NCBI GenBank assembly: GCA_964503525.1
Contig: CAZCZY010000050.1
Coordinates: 1 to 10,782, forward strand
Direction of reading: 5' to 3'
DNA length: 10,782 bases
Origin: CAZCZY01 sp964503525
GTDB lineage: Bacteria > Patescibacteriota > JAUYIX01
The translations under genes and the position numbers were made by a program. Of this stretch, positions 1-5,571 are shown one piece after another. Under the pieces are notes generated by a model. The model ran no database searches. It had not been told where the DNA came from and worked only from the letters and a program-made list of their open reading frames with translations. How positions within the stretch are numbered: the stretch's first letter is position 1; each line of letters begins with the position of its first letter.

Positions 1-119
1 GGCAGATCCAGTTCTGTTGATTCAAGCAGCCCCCGTTGGAACCGAGCATGTGCGTCGTCCTGCATTATTATTTTCCCCTTTCAGGTTTACTAAGGAACAG
101 TTTTGATCGCGTCCGCAGC

Positions 120-379
120 CACCCAATAGAGCATGAGCTTAATGGCAAGTCAAAGGACAATGCTGAGTGCGAGCGCTTTAACCAGACCCTCCAGACTGAG
201 TTTTTAGACCTTGGTAACTTCTCACCTGATCCCGCAACCCAAAACCGCTCACTCACCGAGTGGCTAATTGAGTACAACTTTAGACGCCCCCACGCTACAC
301 TTAATTACAATCCCCCTATCCAGGTGACACCAAAAGCCAAAGTATTGGCTATGTATCCACTCTGCACATTTGCTTGACA
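120..379 (+). pseudogene. IS transposase 3' remnant (copy 1, rve/DDE type)
   Basis: This is the C-terminal end of a DDE (rve-type) transposase, probably of the IS481/IS3 group. Only the last third is left. The reading frame has DNAECERFNQTLQTEF, where the E of CERF would be the catalytic glutamate, then EWLIEYNFRRPHATLNY, the usual conserved tail of such integrases. The first two catalytic aspartates and the DNA-binding N-terminus are missing, so it is inactive. The open frame runs from about position 36, but residues before about position 120 do not look like transposase. The stop codon TGA (375-377) lies within the element's terminal bases TTGACA (374-379). Bases 246-379 match 4649-4782 on the opposite strand with 19 mismatches in 134 (hand count), which fixes the element end at 379. 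Confidence 0.85.
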
Positions 380-401
380 TGTGGCAGCTCCATACTATAA
401 G
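374..401 (+). promoter_or_regulatory. possible hybrid promoter at IS end (copy 1)
   Basis: The last six bases of the IS remnant are TTGACA (374-379), a consensus -35 box. Sixteen bases further is TATAAG (396-401), five of six matches to a -10 box. Outward-facing -35 boxes in IS ends that pair with a flanking -10 box are a known phenomenon. A transcript would start near 408 and run towards the GCS2-like gene, passing the hairpin at 664-716. No expression evidence exists here. Confidence 0.45.
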
Positions 402-488
402 CTCGCGGGAGTTCATTGCAGTCAACAAAAACCGTTCACCCTGGGAAGAGTAGGCTGAGAATCATTTGTCAAAAGCGAGTAGGGAATA

Positions 489-614
489 GTGCAAGCCCTA
501 CACAAAATCTTTGCCGAAATGGACCTGGGACAGGTGCCTGATGCAGCAATGTGTCGGGCCGGCATCCTCCGTAATCATAGGAAAATCAAGTCTACGACCG
601 TACAGTCGCAATGA
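489..614 (+). pseudogene. possible remnant of DNA-3-methyladenine glycosylase I (Tag)
   Basis: A GTG-started frame of 41 codons ends at TGA 612-614. Its segment CRAGILRNHRKIKST resembles the conserved AGIIRxxxKI helix of DNA-3-methyladenine glycosylase I, which removes 3-methyladenine from alkylated DNA. Only this short stretch is comparable. The catalytic and zinc-binding parts of Tag (normally about 190 residues) were not found in the flanking frames. If the reading is right, this is an internal fragment left by deletion, perhaps linked to the neighbouring IS. The match was judged by eye and could be chance. Confidence 0.25.
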
Positions 615-663
615 GTTGATAAGCGAGCGTAAAGCTAAACTTGGGTGGCACCATGGAGATCTG

Positions 664-716
664 ACTCTTCATCCCTTTGCACAATTTTATTGTGCGACAG
701 AGATGAGGAGTTTTTT
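664..716 (+). terminator. two-part hairpin plus T tract upstream of the GCS2-like gene
   Basis: An outer stem pairs 664-673 with 702-711 (includes CTCTTCATC with GATGAGGAG, one G-T pair). An inner stem pairs GCACAAT (679-685) with ATTGTGC (689-695). TTTTTT follows at 711-716. This has the form of an intrinsic terminator with an internal bulge. It lies about 90 bp before the GCS2-like start, so it could end upstream transcription or act as an attenuator in a leader. No known riboswitch class was recognised. Confidence 0.5.
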
Positions 717-806
717 GTTTGTATTGATGGCTGAATATTTTACGAAATGCGCAGCCACCAGCACACACAACGTACTGGGAGTTCTTTCACAGAAAGAAGG
801 TAAACC

Positions 807-1562
807 ATGCAGACCTACGGTATCGAACGCGAACGATTCATCGTGAATGCTTCGGGTCGGATCGTTCCGGCCATCGGTGAGCTACTGCCGAGAGTTCACG
901 ACCTGGCTCGGGCGAAGGGTGTTTCGACTGATCTGTTTTCGCACGAACTCTTTGCAGGGCAGATCGAGGACAGAACCCCGCCCTGCAAAACCCCGCAAGA
1001 AATCGCCGGGGCTCTGGAATTGAACGATGCGATCATGAACGTTGCCGCGCACCAGCTCGGTTACACCCTCGAGTGTTCGGAGATCGTCGATGATGCGCGG
1101 TTCACCAGCCTCGAGGTCAACCCTTTTGATGCTCGTCACCAAGCGATCTGGCAGGCCATTCCGCTCGAGCGTAAGATTGCGGCGTCGGTTGTGGCGGCTG
1201 TTCACGTACATCTCTCGGTGACCGAGGAGGAGGCGGTCGAACTGCTCAACCTGTGTCGCCCCGAAGTGATCGAGAAGCTCATCAACATCGGTGACCACTC
1301 GGGTCGACGTAGGATCACGGTCTACAAGGTCATGGCGCAGACAGAAGGAGCACCTCCGAGATTCTCCTCGTATGCCAATTTGATGGAGTACATCGATTCA
1401 AAGGGTGGCGAGAAGAATGTCTGGGACCTGGTCCGCTATAAGCCCTCGACCAAGACGGTCGAATTCCGGATGTTTGGCGCCACGCGTGACATCCATGAGG
1501 TACTGGGTTACGTCGAGGCCTGCAAGGCTGTCTTCTGCGACGCTGTGGCAGCTCGCGTGTGA
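807..1562 (+). CDS. glutamate-cysteine ligase-like enzyme (GCS2 family)
   Basis: A 251-residue protein of the GCS2 (YbdK-like carboxylate-amine ligase) family, related in fold to glutamine synthetase. Members join the gamma-carboxyl of glutamate to an amino group, classically cysteine, using ATP and Mg2+ in the cytosol. Visible motifs are YGIERERFIV (residues 4-13, acidic metal/ATP site), HELFAGQIEDRTPPC (46-60), AVHVHLSV (131-138) and VEFRMFG (218-224). They occur in the usual order, but the protein is shorter than the roughly 370 residues typical of the family. The ATG at 807 is supported by AAGAAGG at 794-800, six bases upstream. An intrinsic terminator follows directly, so the gene looks monocistronic. 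The GC-rich codon use resembles TDO and trpS, and differs from the next gene. Family membership is fairly sure. The substrate is not: no glutathione synthetase gene is seen nearby. Confidence 0.8.
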   Translation: MQTYGIERERFIVNASGRIVPAIGELLPRVHDLARAKGVSTDLFSHELFAGQIEDRTPPCKTPQEIAGALELNDAIMNVAAHQLGYTLECSEIVDDARFTSLEVNPFDARHQAIWQAIPLERKIAASVVAAVHVHLSVTEEEAVELLNLCRPEVIEKLINIGDHSGRRRITVYKVMAQTEGAPPRFSSYANLMEYIDSKGGEKNVWDLVRYKPSTKTVEFRMFGATRDIHEVLGYVEACKAVFCDAVAARV

Positions 1563-1574
1563 ACGGGTAACTAA

Positions 1575-1611
1575 AGAGAGGGTTACAACCAGTAACCCTC
1601 TCTCATTTTTT
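1575..1611 (+). terminator. intrinsic terminator of the GCS2-like gene
   Basis: A perfect 12-bp stem pairs 1575-1586 (AGAGAGGGTTAC) with 1592-1603 (GTAACCCTCTCT). The loop is AACCA, and TTTTTT follows at 1606-1611. It begins 12 bases after the stop codon. Confidence 0.92.
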
Positions 1612-1629
1612 ATGACACTATTAACCAAC

Positions 1630-1635
1630 TACAAT
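1630..1635 (+). promoter_or_regulatory. -10 box suggesting a leaderless start for the M14 gene
   Basis: TACAAT (five of six to consensus) ends seven bases before the ATG at 1643, so transcription would begin at or next to the start codon. No Shine-Dalgarno sequence is present between the terminator T tract and the ATG, which fits a leaderless message. No good -35 box is visible at the usual distance. Confidence 0.45.
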
Positions 1636-1642
1636 AAACAGA

Positions 1643-2389
1643 ATGCGGATATTACTTACCATACTAACTCACGGTGACGAAAAGATTGGCTTGCGCGTTG
1701 CACAAGAATTAAGGAAGCTAGGCGTGGATAAAACAACGTTGACGATTTGTATTGCTAACCCAAAAGCATTCAAAGCAGGCAAACGATTTATAGATGCAGA
1801 CCTCAATCGTTCGTTCCCTGGTAAAAAAAATGGGAACTACGAGGAAAAAATCGCATATCAACTATCTCCGAGGATCAAGGCCGCGGACATCGTGATTGAT
1901 ATTCATTCAACGAGGAGCCTGCTCAAAGATGCAATCATTGTTAGTAAACTGGATAAGCAAACCCAAAAGTACATCCGAGTAATTGGACCGAGATGCGTTC
2001 TTTACTTTAAAGCAACAAAGGATCGGGTGCTTATTGCTAAAGCCAAGGTCGGTCTGGCCTTTGAGTACGGCAGAGACAACGAGTCAAGAACTCTAAAAAA
2101 GATTGTGTCTGATATTACGAGGCTACTGCGGTACCTTGGTTTAGTGGACGGTCGTATACCTACCAAAAAAGTAGCCACAACGTACTTTGAGGTGGTGGCA
2201 CCCGTCGTGAAACCGCAGGGTTATTCTCTCTTAACGAGCGTAAAAAATTACAAATTCGTTCGTAAGGGAGAACGTATTGCTAAGAAGAACAATCGTTTCC
2301 TGGTCTCTCGGCACGATTTTTTTCCGATACTTTTTGGGAACAATACGTATCCAGAGTACTTTGGATACAGGGCTAAAAAAATCAACTAA
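1643..2389 (+). CDS. M14-type zinc amidohydrolase (succinylglutamate desuccinylase/aspartoacylase family)
   Basis: A 248-residue protein of the AstE/AspA branch of M14 zinc carboxypeptidases, which hydrolyse N-acyl amino acids or related amides. The zinc ligands are visible as THGDEKIG (H10 and E13) and DIVIDIHST (H88). DADLNRSFPG (51-60) is the signature substrate-binding loop, with N55 and R56. E141 in VGLAFEYG matches the catalytic glutamate. All key residues are intact, so an active enzyme is likely; the natural substrate cannot be read from the sequence. The C-terminal part (about 175-248) resembles the small beta domain of the family. There is no signal peptide, so it should be cytosolic. 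The gene lacks a Shine-Dalgarno sequence and is AT-richer than the genes on either side. It sits between two separately signalled genes and appears to be its own transcription unit. Confidence 0.85.
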   Translation: MRILLTILTHGDEKIGLRVAQELRKLGVDKTTLTICIANPKAFKAGKRFIDADLNRSFPGKKNGNYEEKIAYQLSPRIKAADIVIDIHSTRSLLKDAIIVSKLDKQTQKYIRVIGPRCVLYFKATKDRVLIAKAKVGLAFEYGRDNESRTLKKIVSDITRLLRYLGLVDGRIPTKKVATTYFEVVAPVVKPQGYSLLTSVKNYKFVRKGERIAKKNNRFLVSRHDFFPILFGNNTYPEYFGYRAKKIN

Positions 2390-2416
2390 CCAAAATAAGC
2401 TCGAGGAAGTCTGACC

Positions 2417-2445
2417 TTGTCTTTTTAGAATACGTGGTCTAGTTT
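2417..2445 (+). promoter_or_regulatory. weak promoter candidate for TDO and tRNA-Trp
   Basis: TTGTCT (2417-2422) and TAGTTT (2440-2445) are separated by 17 bases, 46 bases before the TDO start. The -10 match is poor. The 101-bp gap before TDO contains nothing else recognisable apart from the ribosome binding site. Confidence 0.25.
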
Positions 2446-2490
2446 CAAAGCGGTAACGGAGGGGCCCTTTTACAACATAGGAGTAGGCCA

Positions 2491-3366
2491 ATGTCAAGCG
2501 AAACCATTCCTGTTCAACTCGATTGCGGTCAGGTAGTTGCGGAACGTGAACAAACCCACTACTGCTCGTACATCGCGGTCGCACGGCTGGAATCGCTGAT
2601 TACGCCGCACGACCCTGAAGGCCAGATTCGGGCCACTAAACACCACGACGAGCTCCAGTTCGTCGCAGTCCACCAGATCTGCGAGATTAGCTTTGTGCTG
2701 ATCTTGACAGAGCTTCGTCACGTGATTTCTTCCATCAAGACTGGCAAGTATGCGGAGGCTTGCACGACTCTCAATCGTGTCGTGAAGTGGTTAGGGACGG
2801 TCACCAAGGTGACCGTGATGCTCGACACCATGACGCGTAAAGACTTCATGAAGATCAGGGAATTCTTGCTGCCAGCGAGCGGCGCAGAGTCCGTCAACTT
2901 CCGCTACATCGAGATCCTCAGTGGTTTGCGTGCCGACAGCCCCTACGCCACGTTCGGCCCGGACACGTTCACCTTCAAGCAATCGCTCACACGTGGGCCA
3001 GTACCCAAGTCGGCTGAAGGCATCAAGACACGCTGGTGGAAGGATGAATTCGATACTCTCACGCAGGAAAACTCACTTCGCTCGGTTTTCGAGCAAGCAC
3101 TCTCGAACGATGTGATCGAAGAGGTCTTGGCAAAAGCATCTCATCCGCTCCACGCTCTCAGCAAGCTCCTCATGCGGTACGAGACGGTCTTTCTCACGCT
3201 GCGGCGTGCACACACACTGACGGCCGCGAAAGCTATCGGAAGAATAAAGGGGTCTGCAGGGACCGAAGGAGTTGCCTACCTGATTGCTGTTCACAACACG
3301 GCGCGGTTCTTCCCCATGCTGCCCGTGCGAGTTGAAGACATCACCATGGACATGATGCCGGCGTAG
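2491..3366 (+). CDS. kynA: tryptophan 2,3-dioxygenase
   Basis: A 291-residue haem enzyme that opens the indole ring of L-tryptophan with O2 to give N-formylkynurenine, the first step of the kynurenine route. The length is typical of bacterial TDO. Visible family features are HDELQFVAVHQICEISF (52-68), with the active-site F57 and H61, and LDTMTRKDF (111-119). PASG follows at 128-131, then NFRYIE (136-141), where R138 should bind the substrate carboxylate. RRAHTLTAAKAIG holds H241, the likely proximal haem ligand. GSAGTEG (254-260) replaces the usual GTGGSSG loop, and RFFPML (272-277) closes the fold. The ATG at 2491 follows a GGAG (2480-2483). No other kynurenine-pathway gene is present. The TAG stop (3364-3366) lies inside the tRNA-Trp gene, so this gene and the tRNA must share a transcript unless the tRNA has an internal promoter. 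A TDO-superfamily relative with another indole substrate is possible. Confidence 0.9.
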   Translation: MSSETIPVQLDCGQVVAEREQTHYCSYIAVARLESLITPHDPEGQIRATKHHDELQFVAVHQICEISFVLILTELRHVISSIKTGKYAEACTTLNRVVKWLGTVTKVTVMLDTMTRKDFMKIREFLLPASGAESVNFRYIEILSGLRADSPYATFGPDTFTFKQSLTRGPVPKSAEGIKTRWWKDEFDTLTQENSLRSVFEQALSNDVIEEVLAKASHPLHALSKLLMRYETVFLTLRRAHTLTAAKAIGRIKGSAGTEGVAYLIAVHNTARFFPMLPVRVEDITMDMMPA

Positions 3367-3433
3367 CTCAATTGGCTAGAGTGGCGGTCTCCAAAACCGC
3401 AGGTTACGGGTTCGAGTCCCGTCGCCGGTGCCA
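3357..3433 (+). tRNA. trnW: tRNA-Trp (anticodon CCA)
   Basis: A complete cloverleaf. The acceptor stem is 3357-3363 with 3423-3429. The D arm pairs GCTC with GAGT. The anticodon stem GCGGT/ACCGC encloses loop CTCCAAA with anticodon CCA at 3391-3393. The T arm is ACGGG-TTCGAGT-CCCGT. Discriminator G73 is at 3430 and the CCA end is encoded (3431-3433). The first acceptor pair is G1-U72, a wobble; bacterial tRNA-Trp usually has A1-U72. The first ten bases overlap the 3' end of the TDO reading frame. An intrinsic terminator follows six bases after the CCA. Confidence 0.97.
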
Positions 3434-3438
3434 CAACG

Positions 3439-3472
3439 AGGGTCAAAGTCAACACGCTTTGGCCCTTTTTTT
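3439..3472 (+). terminator. intrinsic terminator after tRNA-Trp
   Basis: AGGGTCAAAG (3439-3448) pairs with CTTTGGCCCT (3457-3466), with one G-T pair and an eight-base loop. Seven T residues run from 3466 to 3472. It ends the TDO/tRNA-Trp transcription unit. Confidence 0.9.
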
Positions 3473-3482
3473 ATTGGGTAAT

Positions 3483-3530
3483 AAAAAAAGAGGGGCCAGA
3501 CACGGTGTTAATGCCGTTGTCTGAACCCCC
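3483..3530 (-). terminator. intrinsic terminator of trpS
   Basis: Read on the minus strand, GGGG (3530-3527 side) pairs with CCCC, then CAGACA with TGTCTG and CGG with CCG. A small internal loop and a bulge interrupt the stem. It is followed by TCTTTTTTT (3491-3483). It lies 24 bases after the trpS stop and faces the tRNA terminator. Confidence 0.85.
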
Positions 3531-3553
3531 ATAGAGCGACCATCGCTACGAAC

Positions 3554-4579
3554 TCAGCGCCTTGCCGCGTAGAGCGCACCCATGCGGCGACCAACCTCCG
3601 AGGTCGTCTCGTCGAAGATGCGTCGCGCGGTTGCACCGTGGTCGCCCAGGAGCTCGAGCACGAAGTTGGGCTGCGCTGCCAGTTGCTGCCGCCTCACCCG
3701 GAAAGGAGCGAGCCTTGCCTCGAGGTTGCCCAACAGGCTGCGCTTGCAGTCGGTGCAGCCAATCGCCGCGCTCCGACAGCCCTCGCTCGCCCAGCGAAGA
3801 TCGTCCTCGGACGACAGAAGGGTGTGGAACTGGTAGATCGCACACTTTTCTGGCGTGCCTGGGTCGGTCCGCTTGATGCGCGCCGGGTCGGTCGGTGCGG
3901 CCATGACCTTGGCGTTCACCTCGTCCTGAGTGTCGCTGAGCATTATGGTCGTGTTGGGGGTCTCGCTCTTGCCCATCTTGGCAAAGCGGCCCTGTTCATC
4001 CATCGCCACAAGTCCCGGCACCGAGATCATCTCTGCCCCAAGATCCTCCGGGATCGGAAAGAAATCTCCATACAGCCGGTTGAACTTGGAGGCAATCTGC
4101 CTCGTCAGCTCGAGGTGAGGACGCTGGTCCTCCCCCACCGGCACGCACTCAGCCCGTGGACCAAGAATGTCGGCGGCCATGAGCACCGGATAGAAAAGAA
4201 GTCCTGCGTTGACATCTTCTGGCTGCTTGGACGACTTGTCCTTGAACGTCGGCATGCGCTGCAGATCTCCGGCGGCAGTGATGCAGGCCAAGTACCAGGC
4301 CAGCTCAGCGACCGATGGGACGGATGACTGCGCGTAAATCACAGCACGATCAGGATTCACACCCGCGGCGAGCATGTCGAGCACGATGTTTGGCGCGTGT
4401 GCACCGATCAACTGCGCCTCCTTGAAGGTGGTTAGCGTGTGCAGATCTGCGATGAAAAAGTAACACTGGTAGCCGTCGTCGTTCGACAGGGCCGCGAAGT
4501 GTTCCAGAACACCCAGATAGTTGCCAAGGTGAAGGTGACCCGTTGCTCGGATCCCTGAGAGAACAACTTTTTTCTTCAC
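3554..4579 (-). CDS. trpS: tryptophanyl-tRNA synthetase
   Basis: Class I aminoacyl-tRNA synthetase that activates tryptophan with ATP and loads it on tRNA-Trp. Counting from the GTG at 4579 it has 341 residues, normal for bacterial TrpRS. The HIGH-type motif is HLHLGN (15-20), the KMSKS motif is KMGKS (201-205), and the conserved VPVGEDQRPHLELTR segment lies at 146-160. Four cysteines (C246, C268, C275, C278; spacing C-x21-C-x6-C-x2-C) nearly match the [4Fe-4S] site reported for Thermotoga TrpRS. The frame is open upstream to 4654, but that extension would begin in the IS remnant. The GTG at 4579 has GGAAGGAA just upstream and starts directly at the family's N-terminus (KKKVVLSGIRATGHLHLGNY). 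The gene is convergent with tRNA-Trp and TDO. Its only visible promoter candidate uses the end of the neighbouring IS remnant. Confidence 0.97.
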   Translation of the reverse strand: MKKKVVLSGIRATGHLHLGNYLGVLEHFAALSNDDGYQCYFFIADLHTLTTFKEAQLIGAHAPNIVLDMLAAGVNPDRAVIYAQSSVPSVAELAWYLACITAAGDLQRMPTFKDKSSKQPEDVNAGLLFYPVLMAADILGPRAECVPVGEDQRPHLELTRQIASKFNRLYGDFFPIPEDLGAEMISVPGLVAMDEQGRFAKMGKSETPNTTIMLSDTQDEVNAKVMAAPTDPARIKRTDPGTPEKCAIYQFHTLLSSEDDLRWASEGCRSAAIGCTDCKRSLLGNLEARLAPFRVRRQQLAAQPNFVLELLGDHGATARRIFDETTSEVGRRMGALYAARR

Positions 4580-4625
4580 GATGATTTCCTTCCCTTTCGA
4601 ACATTTCAATGTACAGATGCGGCCG

Positions 4626-4654
4626 AACCTACCAGCGAAATCGGCCGCTGTCAA
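4626..4654 (-). promoter_or_regulatory. possible trpS promoter with IS-derived -35 box
   Basis: On the minus strand the IS end gives TTGACA (4654-4649). After a 17-base spacer comes TAGGTT (4631-4626), which keeps the most conserved T, A and T of a -10 box. A start near 4619 would give a leader of about 40 bases before the trpS GTG. The -35 is perfect and correctly spaced, but the -10 is weak. Confidence 0.5.
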
Positions 4655-4800
4655 GCAAATGTGCAGAGTGGGTACATGGGTGACACTTTGGCATCTTGTG
4701 TTACGTAGATAGGGGGCTTGTAGTTAAGTGTAGCGTGGGGGCGTCTATAGTTATACTTAATTAATCACTCGGTGAGTGAGCGGTTAGGTCCAGGATGTAT
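4649..4800 (-). pseudogene. IS transposase 3' remnant (copy 2)
   Basis: The minus strand carries the same transposase tail as the copy at 246-379. Its translation reads RSLTE, then a TGA in place of the tryptophan codon, then LIKYNYRRPHATLNYKPP and on to MYPLCTFA and stop. It is broken by that stop and lacks everything upstream. Homology is clear for 4649-4782 and fades by about 4800, 19 bases before the end of the nucleotidyltransferase gene. The element end (TGTCAA on the plus strand, 4649-4654) marks a sharp boundary next to the trpS leader. Confidence 0.88.
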
Positions 4801-4818
4801 CTACACTTATGCAACGAA

Positions 4819-5571
4819 TTAGTGCCACGCTTGATAAAACTTCGGAAATTTCTTGATCGAGGGTGCTAGTTTTGGCAATAAAAAATCGATCATGATGGAA
4901 CAAGCCTCGATTCGTTGATCTGCATTGCCGCGCACCATTCTTGCCAGTAGTCGATCAATGTTCTTGGGTCGGGCCTTGAAGTCTTTTGCGACTAGAGCAA
5001 ACTCCTTTAATGGCGGTACGATCGCGTTGTTTATGTGTGCCAGTGCTTCGAAGCACTTGATCGCCGCAACGAGAGACAACGCCTCGGCCCTGCTAGGGTG
5101 ATTCAGACGAGATGTGGCCTGAAATTTCGCTCGGTAATGAAATAGCTGAATATACAAATCGGCTTTGGCAAGCGTAGAGGCGCGGTATTTTACTCTGAAC
5201 CGTCGTAACTGTTGCAAGATTTTAGGGTACAAACTCGACGGATCATGGAGCGGCTTGATTCCAATCAAAGAATAATAATCAACGGGGTTTTTCTTAAGTC
5301 GCGGCACAAGCCGTGCAAGCATCATAGAATCCACCTCGATGTGTACCTCTTTATAAAAATATCGAACATACTGTCGCGGTTTCTTAACAATTACCACCAG
5401 GTCAACATCAGAATATGTGTTGGCGTCACCACGTGCCAAACTGCCTGCAACAAAAATTGCTCGAACATTTCGGTCCTTCTTAAATTTGTCTAGTGCCTGC
5501 GCAAGTAATTTGTGTTGGATGGCAGCGGTTGAATCTTTTTGCCCAGTGCGATCCGTTTCCCTAGCTTTCAT
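4819..5571 (-). CDS. nucleotidyltransferase-domain protein (Pol beta superfamily)
   Basis: A 250-residue protein with a DNA-polymerase-beta-type nucleotidyltransferase fold at its N-terminus. GSLARGD (43-49) and SDVD (54-57) give the GSx(3)G...DxD catalytic motif, and E79 or D81 in VHIEVDS may be the third acid. The remainder (about 100-250) is mostly helical, as in kanamycin- or streptomycin-nucleotidyltransferase-like proteins, but no specific subfamily was recognised. The target (small molecule, tRNA or protein) is unknown. The ATG at 5571 was chosen over an upstream one at 5634 because it has an AGG eight bases upstream and overlaps the preceding gene by only 11 bp, suggesting translational coupling to the HExxH protein. 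An antibiotic-modifying role is possible but unsupported. Confidence 0.78.
   Translation of the reverse strand: MKARETDRTGQKDSTAAIQHKLLAQALDKFKKDRNVRAIFVAGSLARGDANTYSDVDLVVIVKKPRQYVRYFYKEVHIEVDSMMLARLVPRLKKNPVDYYSLIGIKPLHDPSSLYPKILQQLRRFRVKYRASTLAKADLYIQLFHYRAKFQATSRLNHPSRAEALSLVAAIKCFEALAHINNAIVPPLKEFALVAKDFKARPKNIDRLLARMVRGNADQRIEACSIMIDFLLPKLAPSIKKFPKFYQAWH

Larger units (their letters stand above)
380..806. other. 427-bp region without an intact gene
   Basis: Between the IS end and the GCS2-like gene there is no convincing intact gene. It holds the hybrid promoter candidate at its left edge, a 41-codon possible gene remnant (489-614) and a long hairpin followed by a T tract (664-716). 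A plus-strand open frame at 511-846 is judged spurious: it shows no recognisable motif and runs into the start of the next gene in another frame. The region looks like decayed coding DNA plus a leader. Confidence 0.6.

Noticed and set aside
511..846. Plus-strand open frame of 111 codons before the GCS2-like gene
   Set aside because: It spans the hairpin and T tract and overlaps the real start at 807 in another frame; its translation shows no conserved pattern.
882..1298. Minus-strand open frame of 138 codons opposite the GCS2-like gene
   Set aside because: It is a shadow of the GC-rich coding sequence, with no family features or ribosome binding site.
3638..4327. Long open frame (229 codons) on the plus strand opposite trpS
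   Set aside because: It is antisense to a well-supported trpS, has no recognisable motif, and GC-rich codon structure readily opens the opposite strand.
4580..4648. T-box riboswitch ahead of trpS
   Set aside because: The leader is only about 40-70 bases and has no T-box bulge sequence or terminator, so it is too short.
4580..4654. N-terminal extension of TrpRS by 25 residues
   Set aside because: It would begin within the IS remnant and is not part of the TrpRS fold; the GTG at 4579 has a good Shine-Dalgarno sequence.
4649..4800. TGA within the transposase remnant as a sign of a recoded genetic code (Gracilibacteria-like)
   Set aside because: TGA is used as a normal stop at the end of the GCS2-like gene and trpS, and reading it as glycine would not restore the conserved tryptophan.
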